NCBI GenBank assembly: GCA_035494735.1
Contig: DATJGS010000036.1
Coordinates: forward strand, 1-38,347
Source: DATJGS01 sp035494735
GTDB taxonomy: Bacteria > Eisenbacteria > RBG-16-71-46
Direction of reading: 5' to 3'
DNA length: 38,347 bases
The notes under the pieces were generated by a model. The model saw nothing but the letters and a program-made list of their open reading frames with translations, made no database searches and was not told where the DNA came from. Position 1 is the stretch's first letter; every line of letters starts with the position of its first letter. This document shows, piece after piece, positions 26,767-34,395 of the stretch. The position numbers and the translations under genes are program-made.

Positions 26767-27525
26767 CTACGAGTCCACCCAGCCCTGCTGTTCGAGCAAC
26801 TGTTCCGCGGGCACGTCGCGCCAGACGCGCGCCGGCGAGCCCACGACGATCTTGCGCGCCGGGACGTCGCGCGTGACGACCGAGCCGGCCGCGACCAGCG
26901 CGTCCTCGCCCACCGTGATGCCCGGGAGCGTGACGCTGCCGGCGCCGATGCGGCCGCCGCGCCTCACCGTGACGCCCTTGAAGTGCTTGAAGCGCTCCTG
27001 CGTGCGGCCCACGAAGTTGTCGTTCGACGTCACGACGCCGGGCGCGATGAAGACGCGATCCTCGAGCGTCGAATACGCGCACAGGTAGCTCTCGCTCTCC
27101 AGCTTGCAGAAGCGTCCCACCGTGCAGAAGTTCTCGACGGTCACGCCGCGCCCGACGATCGTGCCGCGCCCGATGCGCACGTTCTCGCGCACCGTGCTGA
27201 GGTCGGCCATCAGCACCTTGCCTTCGATGGTCGCGCCGCGATACAGGACGACGCCCGTGCCGACGATGCACAGCTCGCCGACCTCGAGCGCGGCCAGCTC
27301 CTGGTCCTTCGTGGTCGCGGAGTTGGCGGCCTTCATGGGCAGCTTGCCGAGCGTCGCGTGATCGTCGATGCGCACGTGGTCGCCGACGCGCGTGCCCTCG
27401 TGGATGACGACGCCGTGGCCGACGCGACAGCCCTGTCCGAGCGAGACGTTCGGGCCGATCACGCAGTGCTCGCCAAACGTGGTGCCCGCGCCCAGCGTCG
27501 CGCTCGGGTGGACGTTCGCGGTCAT
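26767..27525 (-). CDS. Left-handed beta-helix (hexapeptide-repeat) acyltransferase
   Basis: The 252-residue protein is built of hexapeptide repeats (IGPNVSLGQGCRVGHGVVIHEGTRVGDHVRI, split by short loops) and so forms an LbH trimer. The terminal block IGAGSVTLPGITVGEDALVAAGSVVTRDVPARKIVVGSPARVW is the classic N-acyltransferase C-terminus. A mid-protein insertion (GKLPMKAANSATTKDQELAALEVG, about 60-83) makes it longer than WbpD/WlbB (about 190 residues as I recall). It probably N-acylates the amino group introduced by the neighbouring aminotransferase. The start follows GGAGGTGGC and overlaps the dehydrogenase stop (ATGA). Confidence 0.9.
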   Translation of the reverse strand: MTANVHPSATLGAGTTFGEHCVIGPNVSLGQGCRVGHGVVIHEGTRVGDHVRIDDHATLGKLPMKAANSATTKDQELAALEVGELCIVGTGVVLYRGATIEGKVLMADLSTVRENVRIGRGTIVGRGVTVENFCTVGRFCKLESESYLCAYSTLEDRVFIAPGVVTSNDNFVGRTQERFKHFKGVTVRRGGRIGAGSVTLPGITVGEDALVAAGSVVTRDVPARKIVVGSPARVWRDVPAEQLLEQQGWVDS

Positions 27526-28559
27526 GCCACCTCCTGCGCGACCGGCGCGATCGCGACCGGCGCCCCGCCGCGCTCGAGCGACTTCTGCGCCGCGTCCAGC
27601 ACCTTCACCACGCGCAGGCCGTCGAGACCGTCGGTGAGCGGCGTGCGACGTTCGCGCACGCAGTCGACGAAGTGCTGGCACTCGATCTTGAGCGGCTCCT
27701 GCAGCGAAATCTTGGGGATGAGGATGTCGCCGCTGCGCACGGTCAACGCGTCGCCGTACGACACGACCTGGCCGGCGCGATCGACGCCCTTGTCGTAGAT
27801 TCGGATCTTCTCGCTCGCTTCCATGTCGTCGAACACCACCATCTTCTGACTGCCGACCACCGTGAACTTGCGCAGCTTGTGCGGATCGAGCCACGACACG
27901 TGCACGTGCGCGAGCTTGCCGCCCGGGAAGCGCAGGTCGACGAACACCACGTCCTCGACCTTGCCCTGCAGGAACGCCGAGCCGCGCGCCACGACGTCGA
28001 GCGGCTCCATCCCGAGCAGGTGCAGGATCACCGACAGGTCGTGCGGCGCGAAGCTCCACAGCGCGTTCTCGTCCTTGCGCACCTTGCCCAGGTTGACGCG
28101 CTGCGAATAGATGTAGAACACGTCGCCGAGCTGCCCCTCGTCCACCATCTGCTTCAGGTAGCGCACGCCGGGATGGAACAGCAGGAGGTGCCCGACCATG
28201 AGCAGGCGCTGCTGGGACTTCGCGAGGCGCACCAGCTCCTCGGCGTGGTCGACCTGGAGCGTCAGCGGCTTCTCGACGTACACGTCCTTGCCGGCCGCGA
28301 GCAGGGTGCGCGCCAGCGGATAGTGGCTGACCGCCGAGGCGGCCACGACGACGGCCTGCACGTCCGGCGCCTCGAGCAACGCGTCGACGGACGCATAGGC
28401 CTTGGCGCCCGGATACTGGGCCGCGGTGCGCGCCAGGCGCTCGGCGTCGGAGTCGCACAGGGCCGTGAGCCGTCCGCCCTTCACGTTCGCGAAGTTGCGG
28501 ACCAGGTTCGCGCCCCAGTCGCCCGTGCCGACGACGCCGATGCCGATCGAATCCGCCAC
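27522..28559 (-). CDS. Gfo/Idh/MocA-family oxidoreductase (sugar-nucleotide dehydrogenase)
   Basis: The 345-residue protein has an N-terminal Rossmann fold (IGVVGTGDWGANLVRNF) and the family EKP motif (VYVEKPLTLQVDHAEEL), with FAPHDLSVILHLLG carrying the conserved His/Asp region. In this cassette it probably oxidises C3 of a UDP-GlcNAc derivative, giving the keto substrate of the aminotransferase (WbpB/WlbA- or GnnA-like role). That substrate is inferred. The start was placed at GTG 28559 because GGAGGAGCT lies 3-11 nt upstream; the ATG 27 nt earlier precedes that site. It is the first gene of the cassette, with a promoter candidate and a 5' hairpin upstream. Confidence 0.9.
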   Translation of the reverse strand: MADSIGIGVVGTGDWGANLVRNFANVKGGRLTALCDSDAERLARTAAQYPGAKAYASVDALLEAPDVQAVVVAASAVSHYPLARTLLAAGKDVYVEKPLTLQVDHAEELVRLAKSQQRLLMVGHLLLFHPGVRYLKQMVDEGQLGDVFYIYSQRVNLGKVRKDENALWSFAPHDLSVILHLLGMEPLDVVARGSAFLQGKVEDVVFVDLRFPGGKLAHVHVSWLDPHKLRKFTVVGSQKMVVFDDMEASEKIRIYDKGVDRAGQVVSYGDALTVRSGDILIPKISLQEPLKIECQHFVDCVRERRTPLTDGLDGLRVVKVLDAAQKSLERGGAPVAIAPVAQEVA

Positions 28560-28585
28560 GTCAGCTCCTCCACTCCTTCGACGCA

Positions 28586-28621
28586 CCGCCCAGAAAGGAC
28601 GCGTCCTTCGCGTCCGGGCGG
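28586..28621 (-). terminator. Compound hairpin: terminator of GGDEF gene or leader element of the sugar cassette
   Basis: The inner stem GGACGCG (28597-28603) pairs with CGCGTCC (28609-28615) around a 5-nt loop. An outer stem CCGCCC (28586-28591) pairs with GGGCGG (28616-28621), separated by AGAAA on one side. On the minus strand the inner stem is followed by TTTCT, like a weak intrinsic terminator. It lies downstream of the GGDEF stop, and also just after the predicted start point of the promoter at 28625-28654, so it would form at the very 5' end of the sugar-cassette mRNA. Confidence 0.55.
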
Positions 28622-28624
28622 CGG

Positions 28625-28654
28625 ACTCTAACAGCCGTGCGAGAACACGGTCAA
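28625..28654 (-). promoter_or_regulatory. Putative promoter of the sugar-nucleotide cassette
   Basis: On the minus strand: TTGACC (28654-28649), 18-nt spacer, TAGAGT (28630-28625), with TG one base before the -10 (extended -10 type). It sits between the GGDEF stop and the Gfo/Idh start. The expected start point is near 28618. Confidence 0.6.
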
Positions 28655-28671
28655 CGCGTGCACCCGCGCGT

Positions 28672-29682
28672 TCACGCCGCGCTGTTCCACAGTGTTTCGA
28701 CGCGATTGCGGCCGAGTTGCTTGGCGACGTACAGCGCGCGATCCGCGGCCTGGATGAGGCCGTTCAGGTCCGCGCCGTCGTGCGGGAACGTGGCCACGCC
28801 GAGGCTCACGGTGATGCTGCCGACGGTCGTCAGCGGGAACGCGTGCTCGGCGATGGCCGCGCGCACGCGCTCGGCGACGACCATCGCCCCGTCGCGCGCG
28901 GTCTGCGGCAGGATCAGCGTGAATTCGTCGCCACCGTACTTCGCCACGAGATCGAACGAGCGCACCTGCTCGGCGAGCAGACCCGCCGCTTCTTTGAGCA
29001 GCGTGCTGCCGCGCAGGTGGCCGTGACGGTCGTTGTAGCTCTTCAGATTGTCGACGTCGATCATGATCAACGACAGCTCCTGGCGGAAACGGCCCGCGCG
29101 CTTGATCTCGCGACGCAGCGCGCTCTTCAGGAAGCGGTAGTTGTAGACCTGCGTCAGGTCGTCGGTGACGGCGAGGCGCTCCACGTTCTCCGCGAGGCGC
29201 AGGTTCTCGAGCGCGAGCGTCGCCCATCCGGCGAGCAACAGCGCGGCGTTTACGGTCTCGGTCGTGAACGGCGCGGCGCCGCGCCGCCGGAACAGGGCCA
29301 GGTGGCCGCTCGACTGATCGCGCTGGCGCAGCGGCACGAACAGGGCCGGTCCGGAATCGACGTCGGGACAGCGGTCGTCTTCCGTCAGTCGCCCGTCGAG
29401 CGCCGCGTCGTCGAGCGGCATCGGCTGGCCGACGCGATAGACCAGGCGCGAGAACTCACTCGCCGCGCGCGGCAGTTCGGTCTTCGTGGCCTGCGTCGCG
29501 CCGCGCGTCCACGCGTGGCGCTCGACGCGCCGGCCGCTCGTGATGACGGCGACTCCCGCGTCCGCCTCGACGAGCAACGTCGCCGTCTTCAGCAATTGCT
29601 CGAGCACCCCGCCGCGCGTGCGCGCGCCGGGCCTCGAAGACAGCTCGAGCAATGCCTCGAAGACCCTCTCCCGACTGGCCAT
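28672..29682 (-). CDS. GAF-like/GGDEF diguanylate cyclase
   Basis: The 336-residue protein has an N-terminal GAF-like sensor (about 10-160: LLKTATLLVEADAGVAVI, FVPLRQRDQSSGHLALFRR) and a C-terminal GGDEF domain (about 175-330) with intact KYGGDEF and the DDLTQVYNYRFL and SLGVATFPHDGADL blocks. The inhibitory I-site RxxD (RSFD) lies five residues before GGDEF, so product inhibition by cyclic di-GMP is expected. The start at 29682 follows GGGAG. An upstream TTG at 29724 is rejected because it would precede the predicted start point of a sigma54 promoter at 29731-29745. Catalytic activity is likely; the signal it senses is unknown. Confidence 0.93.
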   Translation of the reverse strand: MASRERVFEALLELSSRPGARTRGGVLEQLLKTATLLVEADAGVAVITSGRRVERHAWTRGATQATKTELPRAASEFSRLVYRVGQPMPLDDAALDGRLTEDDRCPDVDSGPALFVPLRQRDQSSGHLALFRRRGAAPFTTETVNAALLLAGWATLALENLRLAENVERLAVTDDLTQVYNYRFLKSALRREIKRAGRFRQELSLIMIDVDNLKSYNDRHGHLRGSTLLKEAAGLLAEQVRSFDLVAKYGGDEFTLILPQTARDGAMVVAERVRAAIAEHAFPLTTVGSITVSLGVATFPHDGADLNGLIQAADRALYVAKQLGRNRVETLWNSAA

Positions 29683-29730
29683 TCCGTGGACTCCCGGTGG
29701 GGTGCAAGCCAAAGAAACCCACAAAGCTAG

Positions 29731-29745
29731 GCAATGCGTGTGCCA
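29731..29745 (-). promoter_or_regulatory. Sigma54 (-24/-12) promoter of the GGDEF gene
   Basis: On the minus strand the sequence is TGGCAC-ACGCA-TTGC. The invariant GG and GC are separated by exactly 10 bases as required for RpoN promoters, with near-consensus flanks. It lies in the 69-nt gap between the ubiE-like stop and the GGDEF start, pointing at the latter; the predicted start point is near 29720. Confidence 0.75.
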
Positions 29746-29751
29746 TTTGGC

Positions 29752-30810
29752 TCACGAGCCGCGACGGCGGGGCGGCGGACCCAGCCAACGGCTGAGCAGG
29801 AGCACGGTACGGGCCGCGAACGCGACCAATCCGCCGACCAGGAGCAGGAGCAGCGCCTGCCGCTGCCATGGCTCCAGAGGCAGCTCCGACCTCAGGCTGA
29901 AGTAGACCCAAAGACCGTAACCGATTGCCGCGACGAGTCCGGCCGAGGTGACGGTCTGGATGCCCATCCACCAGCGCCACTCCTCTCCTCCGTACTCGCG
30001 ACCCTGGGGCAATTCGCCACTCGCGCGGCCCGCGGCGCGTGCGTTCTGCAACTCCCGGGGCGCCGGCGCGGCCCGATTCTCGCCGGACGGACCCGCGCCG
30101 TGGGCAATCCACAGCCGCGTGGCGCCGAGCAGGAACGCCCGTTCGTCCTCGAGCACGAAGCCGCCCGCGAGCAGCGCGCGCTCGAACTCGGACCCGTCCC
30201 CGAACTCGAAGATCGAGCGGCTGAGGTAGGCGTACGCGCTCGGGTCGGGCGACAGGCGGCCGAGCAGCGGCACGACGAACTTGAGATGTGCGGCATGGAA
30301 CGGGGCGAACCAGCCGGGCCGCGGCGCCGCAGCGTCGAGGACGGACAGCGTGCCGCGCGGCTTCAGCACGCGCCGAATCTCGGCGAGCGCCTGATCGCGC
30401 GGCCGCAGGTTGCGCACGCCGAACGCGACGGTGACCGCGTCGAGCGAAGCGTCGCGAAACGGCAGCCGAAACGCGTCCGCGCACGCCAGGCGCGGCGCCC
30501 AGCCCTGCATGCCGTGGCCGGCGCGCGCCGCGGCCAGCATGCCGAGGCTGACGTCCACGCCGAGCACGAGCCGCCCCGGACGGCGCAGGCCGCCGAGCGA
30601 AGCGCCGTTGCCCGTGCACAGGTCGAGTACGACGCGCGCGGACTCGGGGACGGAGCGCGCCAGGACGCGGCGCCACAGGCCGTCCTGACCGAGCGTCATC
30701 AGGCGATTCAACGTGTCGTAACGCCCCGACACGTCGTCGAACATGCTCGCCATCTCACGCGACGCGTGAGGGCGGAAGCGGTCGTCCTGGGATTCGGGGT
30801 CGGTGGGCAT
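29752..30810 (-). CDS. UbiE/MenG-type methyltransferase with two-helix membrane C-terminus
   Basis: Residues 1-245 match UbiE/MenG class I methyltransferases, which C-methylate demethylmenaquinone or ubiquinone precursors. They contain MFDDVSGRYDTLNRLMTLGQDGLWRR, the SAM site VVLDLCTGNG near 60-69, FGVRNLRPRDQAL, LKPRGTLSVLD and a YLSRSIFEF region. Family members are about 230-250 residues; this one has 352. The extra part contains a Pro/Ala-rich linker (about 245-275) and two membrane helices (about 281-303 and 315-340), ending in a basic tail. It could tether the enzyme at the membrane where quinones reside. No clear Shine-Dalgarno precedes the ATG; ATGs at 30753 or 30744 are alternatives. 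The start is 27 nt after the tRNA. Confidence 0.88.
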   Translation of the reverse strand: MPTDPESQDDRFRPHASREMASMFDDVSGRYDTLNRLMTLGQDGLWRRVLARSVPESARVVLDLCTGNGASLGGLRRPGRLVLGVDVSLGMLAAARAGHGMQGWAPRLACADAFRLPFRDASLDAVTVAFGVRNLRPRDQALAEIRRVLKPRGTLSVLDAAAPRPGWFAPFHAAHLKFVVPLLGRLSPDPSAYAYLSRSIFEFGDGSEFERALLAGGFVLEDERAFLLGATRLWIAHGAGPSGENRAAPAPRELQNARAAGRASGELPQGREYGGEEWRWWMGIQTVTSAGLVAAIGYGLWVYFSLRSELPLEPWQRQALLLLLVGGLVAFAARTVLLLSRWLGPPPRRRGS

Positions 30811-30837
30811 TGGGACGGCGCCCGGGAGGGCCAGAGG

Positions 30838-30914
30838 TGGTGCGCCCGACAGGAATCGAACCTGTAACCTTTAGCTCCGGAGGCTAACGCTCTATCCAAT
30901 TGAGCTACGGGCGC
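30838..30914 (-). tRNA. tRNA-Arg(CCG)
   Basis: The 77-nt cloverleaf reads on the minus strand. The acceptor GCGCCCG pairs with CGGGCGC; the D arm is GCTC/GAGC; the anticodon stem TTAGC/GCTAA encloses CTCCGGA, giving anticodon CCG (codon CGG). The variable loop has five bases and the T arm ACAGG/CCTGT encloses TTCGATT. Discriminator A and the 3' CCA are encoded. It has its own promoter candidate and lies between trpB and the ubiE-like gene, with which it may share a transcript. Confidence 0.97.
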
Positions 30915-30925
30915 AGCGGCAGGCG

Positions 30926-30955
30926 TTTATAGCACACGCGCCCGCCGGGCGTCAC
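30926..30955 (-). promoter_or_regulatory. Promoter of tRNA-Arg
   Basis: On the minus strand: GTGACG (30955-30950), 18-nt spacer, TATAAA (30931-30926), preceded by TGC, so an extended -10. The expected start point is about 5 nt before the mature tRNA 5' end. The spacer carries a short GC-rich inverted repeat that could also help end the trp transcript. Confidence 0.6.
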
Positions 30956-31004
30956 ATGCGCAGGCGTTGCGCCGGGCGCGGCGGACGCGTGGAGCGCCCG
31001 TGGC

Positions 31005-32204
31005 TCACGGCTCCTTCCCGAGCACGCGCAGGACTTCCTGCACGTCCTTGTCGCCGCGCCCCGACAGGTTGACGACGACGCGTGCGTCGCGCCCGAGCTT
31101 CGCCCCCTCGCGCAGCACCCAGGCGATGGCGTGCGCGCTCTCGAGCGCGGGCAGGATGCCCTCGAGTCGCGACAGCGTCTGGAACGCGGCGAGCGCCTCG
31201 TCGTCGGTGGCGAACGTGTACTCCGCGCGTCCCTCCTTCGCGAGCCACGCGTGTTCGGGGCCGAGCGCGGGATAGTCGAGGCCGGCCGACACCGAGTGCG
31301 TCTCGCGGATCATTCCCTGATCGTCCTGCAGCAGCAGCGTGCGCGTGCCGTGCAGCACGCCGACGCTCTGCTCGGCCATGCGCGCGGCGTGGCGGCCGCT
31401 CGCGATGCCGAGGCCGCCGGCCTCGACGCCGACCTTGCGCACCGCCGCGTCGTCGAGGAACGCGTGGAACAGCCCGATCGCGTTGCTCCCTCCGCCCACG
31501 CACGCCACGAGCACGTCCGGCAATCCGCCGACCTGCGCCGCGAACTGGGCGCGGGCCTCGATGCCGATCACGCGATGGAATTCGCGCACCATCATCGGGA
31601 ACGGATGCGGGCCGAGGACCGAGCCGAGCACGTAGTGCGTGTCGCGCACGCGCGTCACCCAATCGCGCAGCGCTTCGTTCACGGCATCCTTCAACGTGCG
31701 GCTGCCGGAGTCGACGGGCCGCACCTCGGCGCCGAGCAGGCGCATGCGCTGCACGTTCAAGTGCTGGCGGCGCACGTCCTCGGAGCCCATGTACACGATG
31801 CAGTCGAGGCCCATGCGCGCCGCGGCCGCTGCCGTCGCCACGCCGTGCTGGCCCGCGCCGGTCTCGGCGATCACGCGCGGCTTGCCCATGCGTTTCGTCA
31901 GCAGGCACTGGCCGATCGTGTTGTTGATCTTGTGGGCGCCGGTGTGGAGCAGGTCTTCGCGCTTGAGGAATACGCGACAGCCGGCCGCCTCCGACAGGCG
32001 ATGCGCCTCGATGAGCGGCGTCGGCCGCCCCGCGAAGTCGCGCAGCGTCGTCGCCAGCTCGCGCTGGAACGCGTCGTCGGCCTGCGCCCTCGCGAATTCC
32101 GCCGCGAGCTCGTCGAGGGCGTGGACGAGCGTCTCGGGCACGAAGCGCCCGCCGTACGGGCCGAAGTGCCCGGTCGCGTCAGGCGCCGTGGGTCGCGAGC
32201 TCAT
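31005..32204 (-). CDS. trpB: Tryptophan synthase beta chain
   Basis: TrpB condenses indole and serine to tryptophan with PLP. The 399-residue product is of the common TrpB1 type: GPYGGRFVPETL at 15-26, PLP Lys92 in LHTGAHKINN, ETGAGQHG, the phosphate-binding GGGSNAIGLF and the C-terminal SGRGDKD. The ATG lies inside the end of trpF (26-nt overlap), giving the usual TrpB N-terminus. trpA, which normally follows and whose product forms the channelled complex, is not here: the next feature is tRNA-Arg. So TrpA is elsewhere in the genome, or the partner is missing. Confidence 0.97.
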   Translation of the reverse strand: MSSRPTAPDATGHFGPYGGRFVPETLVHALDELAAEFARAQADDAFQRELATTLRDFAGRPTPLIEAHRLSEAAGCRVFLKREDLLHTGAHKINNTIGQCLLTKRMGKPRVIAETGAGQHGVATAAAAARMGLDCIVYMGSEDVRRQHLNVQRMRLLGAEVRPVDSGSRTLKDAVNEALRDWVTRVRDTHYVLGSVLGPHPFPMMVREFHRVIGIEARAQFAAQVGGLPDVLVACVGGGSNAIGLFHAFLDDAAVRKVGVEAGGLGIASGRHAARMAEQSVGVLHGTRTLLLQDDQGMIRETHSVSAGLDYPALGPEHAWLAKEGRAEYTFATDDEALAAFQTLSRLEGILPALESAHAIAWVLREGAKLGRDARVVVNLSGRGDKDVQEVLRVLGKEP

Positions 32205-32826
32205 CCGCCATCCTGACCGCGGCGACGAAGCGCCGCACGCGTTCCACGTCCTTGACGCCCGGTGCCCGCTCGAGGCGCGACGACGCGTCGACGCCGAACG
32301 GGCGCACGTCGGCGATCGCCGTGGCGACGTTGTCGGCGTCCAGCCCGCCGGCCACGATCACGTCGCGGCCGCGAGCGAGGCGCGCCGCCGTGCTCCAGGG
32401 AAACGTGCGGCCGGTCCCTCCCGCCTTCTCGCGGTCCGCGCGGTCCAGCATGAGCAGCCGGTCGGGCCCGGGCAGCGGCGCGTCGAGCGCGCCATCCGCG
32501 TCGACGCCCACGACGACGGTGACGGGCAGTGGAAAGTCGACGGGCCACGCGGTGATGTCGACGCGATGGAGCTGGACGCGCTGGGCCCGCGCCTTTTCGG
32601 CCAGCGCGAGCGCCTCCTCCGGCGTGGGCCCGACGAGGACCGCGACGCGCGTGGTCTCGCCGAGTCGGCCGGCGATGCGCCCGGCGGCGTCGGCGTCGAT
32701 GCGGCGCGGGCTCTCGCCCTTCACGATGAAACCGAGCCAGTCGGCGCCCGCGTCGCGCGCGGCGAGCGCGTCTTCGAGCGACGTCAGGCCGCACACCTTC
32801 ACGCACGTGCGGCGCGGCACGCTCAT
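32179..32826 (-). CDS. trpF: Phosphoribosylanthranilate isomerase
   Basis: TrpF performs the Amadori rearrangement of phosphoribosylanthranilate. The 215-residue TIM barrel shows VKVCGLTSLEDALAARDAGADWLGFI (catalytic Cys in KVCG) and the late phosphate-binding VIVAGGLDADNVATAI, followed by FGVDASSRLERAPGVKD (family GVDVSSGVE with Gly changed to Arg). Its start shares one base with the trpC stop (TGATG). It overlaps trpB by 26 nt, so trpC, trpF and trpB are translationally chained. Confidence 0.95.
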   Translation of the reverse strand: MSVPRRTCVKVCGLTSLEDALAARDAGADWLGFIVKGESPRRIDADAAGRIAGRLGETTRVAVLVGPTPEEALALAEKARAQRVQLHRVDITAWPVDFPLPVTVVVGVDADGALDAPLPGPDRLLMLDRADREKAGGTGRTFPWSTAARLARGRDVIVAGGLDADNVATAIADVRPFGVDASSRLERAPGVKDVERVRRFVAAVRMADELATHGA

Positions 32827-33641
32827 CACGTCCCCCGCGCCGCCGCGAGCAGCGTGGCCAGCGTGCCCGAAGGATTCGCGCTCGTCATGAACGCCTCGCC
32901 GATGAGCACGGCGTCGCAGCGCGTCGCGCGCAGCCGCGCCAGATCCTGCGCGGTCGACAGGCCGCTCTCCGCGACCGCGGTCACGAGCGGCGGTACGTGC
33001 GGCAGCAGTTCGAGCGACGTCTCGAGCCGCACCTCGAACGTCCGCAGACTGCGGTTGTTGATGCCGACGAGCGTGGCGCCGGCCCACAACGCGCGCTTGA
33101 GTTCCTCGTGGTCGTGCACTTCGACGAGGCAATCGAGGCCGAGCAGGCGCGCCTCGGTCACGAAGCGCTGCAGCTGCGTCTCGGACAGGAGCGCCGCGAG
33201 CAGCAAGACGGCGTCGGCGCCGCGCCGCGCGGCGTCCAGGATCTGGTAGGAGTCGATCACGAAGTCCTTGAGCAGGAGCGGCAGCGCGACGTTCGGCCGC
33301 ACGGCGTCGAGCCACGACGGGTCGCCGAGGAAGTGGTCGGGCTCTGTGACGAGCGAGATCGCCGACGCGCCGCCCTTCGCGTACAGATCCGCGAACGCGA
33401 CCGGATCGACGTCGGCGCGCAGCATGCCCTTGGACGGTGAGGCGCGTTTGACCTCGCACACCATTCGCAGGGGTTGGGCCGCGCCCTCGCGGCGCAGCGC
33501 GCGCTCGAGCCGGCCGGCCGGCTGCGTCTCGTCGAGCTGTGCGCGCAGCACGTGCGCCGGCCGCGCGCGCTTGTCGGCTTCGACGCGGCGGCGCCGGTCG
33601 TCGGCGATGCGGGTCAGGAAATCCGTGGCGGGCACGCTCAT
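32826..33641 (-). CDS. trpC: Indole-3-glycerol-phosphate synthase
   Basis: TrpC closes the indole ring. The 271-residue product shows the family order: FLTRIADDRRRRV, MVCEVKRASPSKGML with the catalytic Lys, ISLVTEPDHFLGD, LLLKDFVIDSYQI with the second Lys, CLVEVHDHEEL, VGINNRSLRTF and AESGLST. The start lies 16 nt after the RDD gene stop. It belongs to the recN/trp run. Confidence 0.97.
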   Translation of the reverse strand: MSVPATDFLTRIADDRRRRVEADKRARPAHVLRAQLDETQPAGRLERALRREGAAQPLRMVCEVKRASPSKGMLRADVDPVAFADLYAKGGASAISLVTEPDHFLGDPSWLDAVRPNVALPLLLKDFVIDSYQILDAARRGADAVLLLAALLSETQLQRFVTEARLLGLDCLVEVHDHEELKRALWAGATLVGINNRSLRTFEVRLETSLELLPHVPPLVTAVAESGLSTAQDLARLRATRCDAVLIGEAFMTSANPSGTLATLLAAARGT

Positions 33642-33657
33642 GGGTGACGGGGCGCGA

Positions 33658-34368
33658 TCAGCCGCCCTCGCCCCCGCGGATGACGAGCGTCCCGGCGATC
33701 ATGTCGTGCAGGGCCTGCTTGCGCGACGTGAACGCGGCCATGATGTAGCCGATGAGCAGGATGAGTCCCGAGAGGATCTTCGCGAAGTAGCGGCCGGTGG
33801 CGCGGCCGAACGACAGACGGCGCCACTGGAGATCGGTGACCCGCACGTTCAGCGCCATCTTGCCGAGCGTGGCCTGCCTGGGAGAACTCTCCATCAGCGC
33901 GTAGTACAGCCAGTGCAGGACCGCGCTGACGAGCGCCACCATCATCAGCGAGCCGATCGCGGCGACGACGTCCTCGGGGCTCACGTCGTCGCTGTGCGCC
34001 CACGCCAGGATCGGAACGTGGAACAGCAGCGAGATCGGAAACGTCACGATGTACAGGATGAGGCTGTCGATGATCATCGCGACGAAGCGCCGCCAGAACC
34101 CGGCGTAGAAGACCGAAGACGCGTCGACGACCGGCGGCGTGCTCGCGAACGGTGGCGCGGGACCGGCCGGAGCGGCGGGCGCCCAGGCCGGAGCGGCGCC
34201 CGAGCCGGCGGCGGGCGCCGCGTACGAAGGCGCGGCCGCGGCCGGCGCGGCGGCAACAGAGCCCGCGGCCGGAGACGTCTGCGCGCCGGTTGGCGTGACG
34301 AGCGCCCCGCACTTCGGACAGAACGCCGAGCCCTCGGGGAGTGCGGCTCCACATCGGGTGCAGAACAC
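33658..34368 (-). CDS. RDD-family membrane protein with N-terminal zinc ribbon
   Basis: The 236-residue protein begins with a zinc ribbon (Cys3, Cys6, Cys17, Cys20). An Ala/Pro-rich linker (about 25-85) is followed by an RDD domain with four likely membrane segments: FWRRFVAMIIDSLILYIVTF, AAIGSLMMVALVSAVLHWLYYAL, the GKMALNVRV block, YFAKILSGLILLIGYIMAAF and a DMIAGT ending. RDD proteins are small membrane proteins, some linked to ion transport; function here is unknown. It starts with GTG after AGGAGGAG and sits between trpD and trpC with gaps of 27 and 16 nt, so it is coexpressed with tryptophan synthesis. No biochemical link is known to me. Confidence 0.9.
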   Translation of the reverse strand: MFCTRCGAALPEGSAFCPKCGALVTPTGAQTSPAAGSVAAAPAAAAPSYAAPAAGSGAAPAWAPAAPAGPAPPFASTPPVVDASSVFYAGFWRRFVAMIIDSLILYIVTFPISLLFHVPILAWAHSDDVSPEDVVAAIGSLMMVALVSAVLHWLYYALMESSPRQATLGKMALNVRVTDLQWRRLSFGRATGRYFAKILSGLILLIGYIMAAFTSRKQALHDMIAGTLVIRGGEGG

Positions 34369-34395
34369 GATCGGCCTCCTCCTGGCGTTCCCGCC

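Noticed and set aside
30941..30955. GC-rich inverted repeat after trpB as trp operon terminator
   Set aside because: Only about 5 bp with a tiny loop and it overlaps the tRNA promoter spacer; mentioned with that promoter instead.
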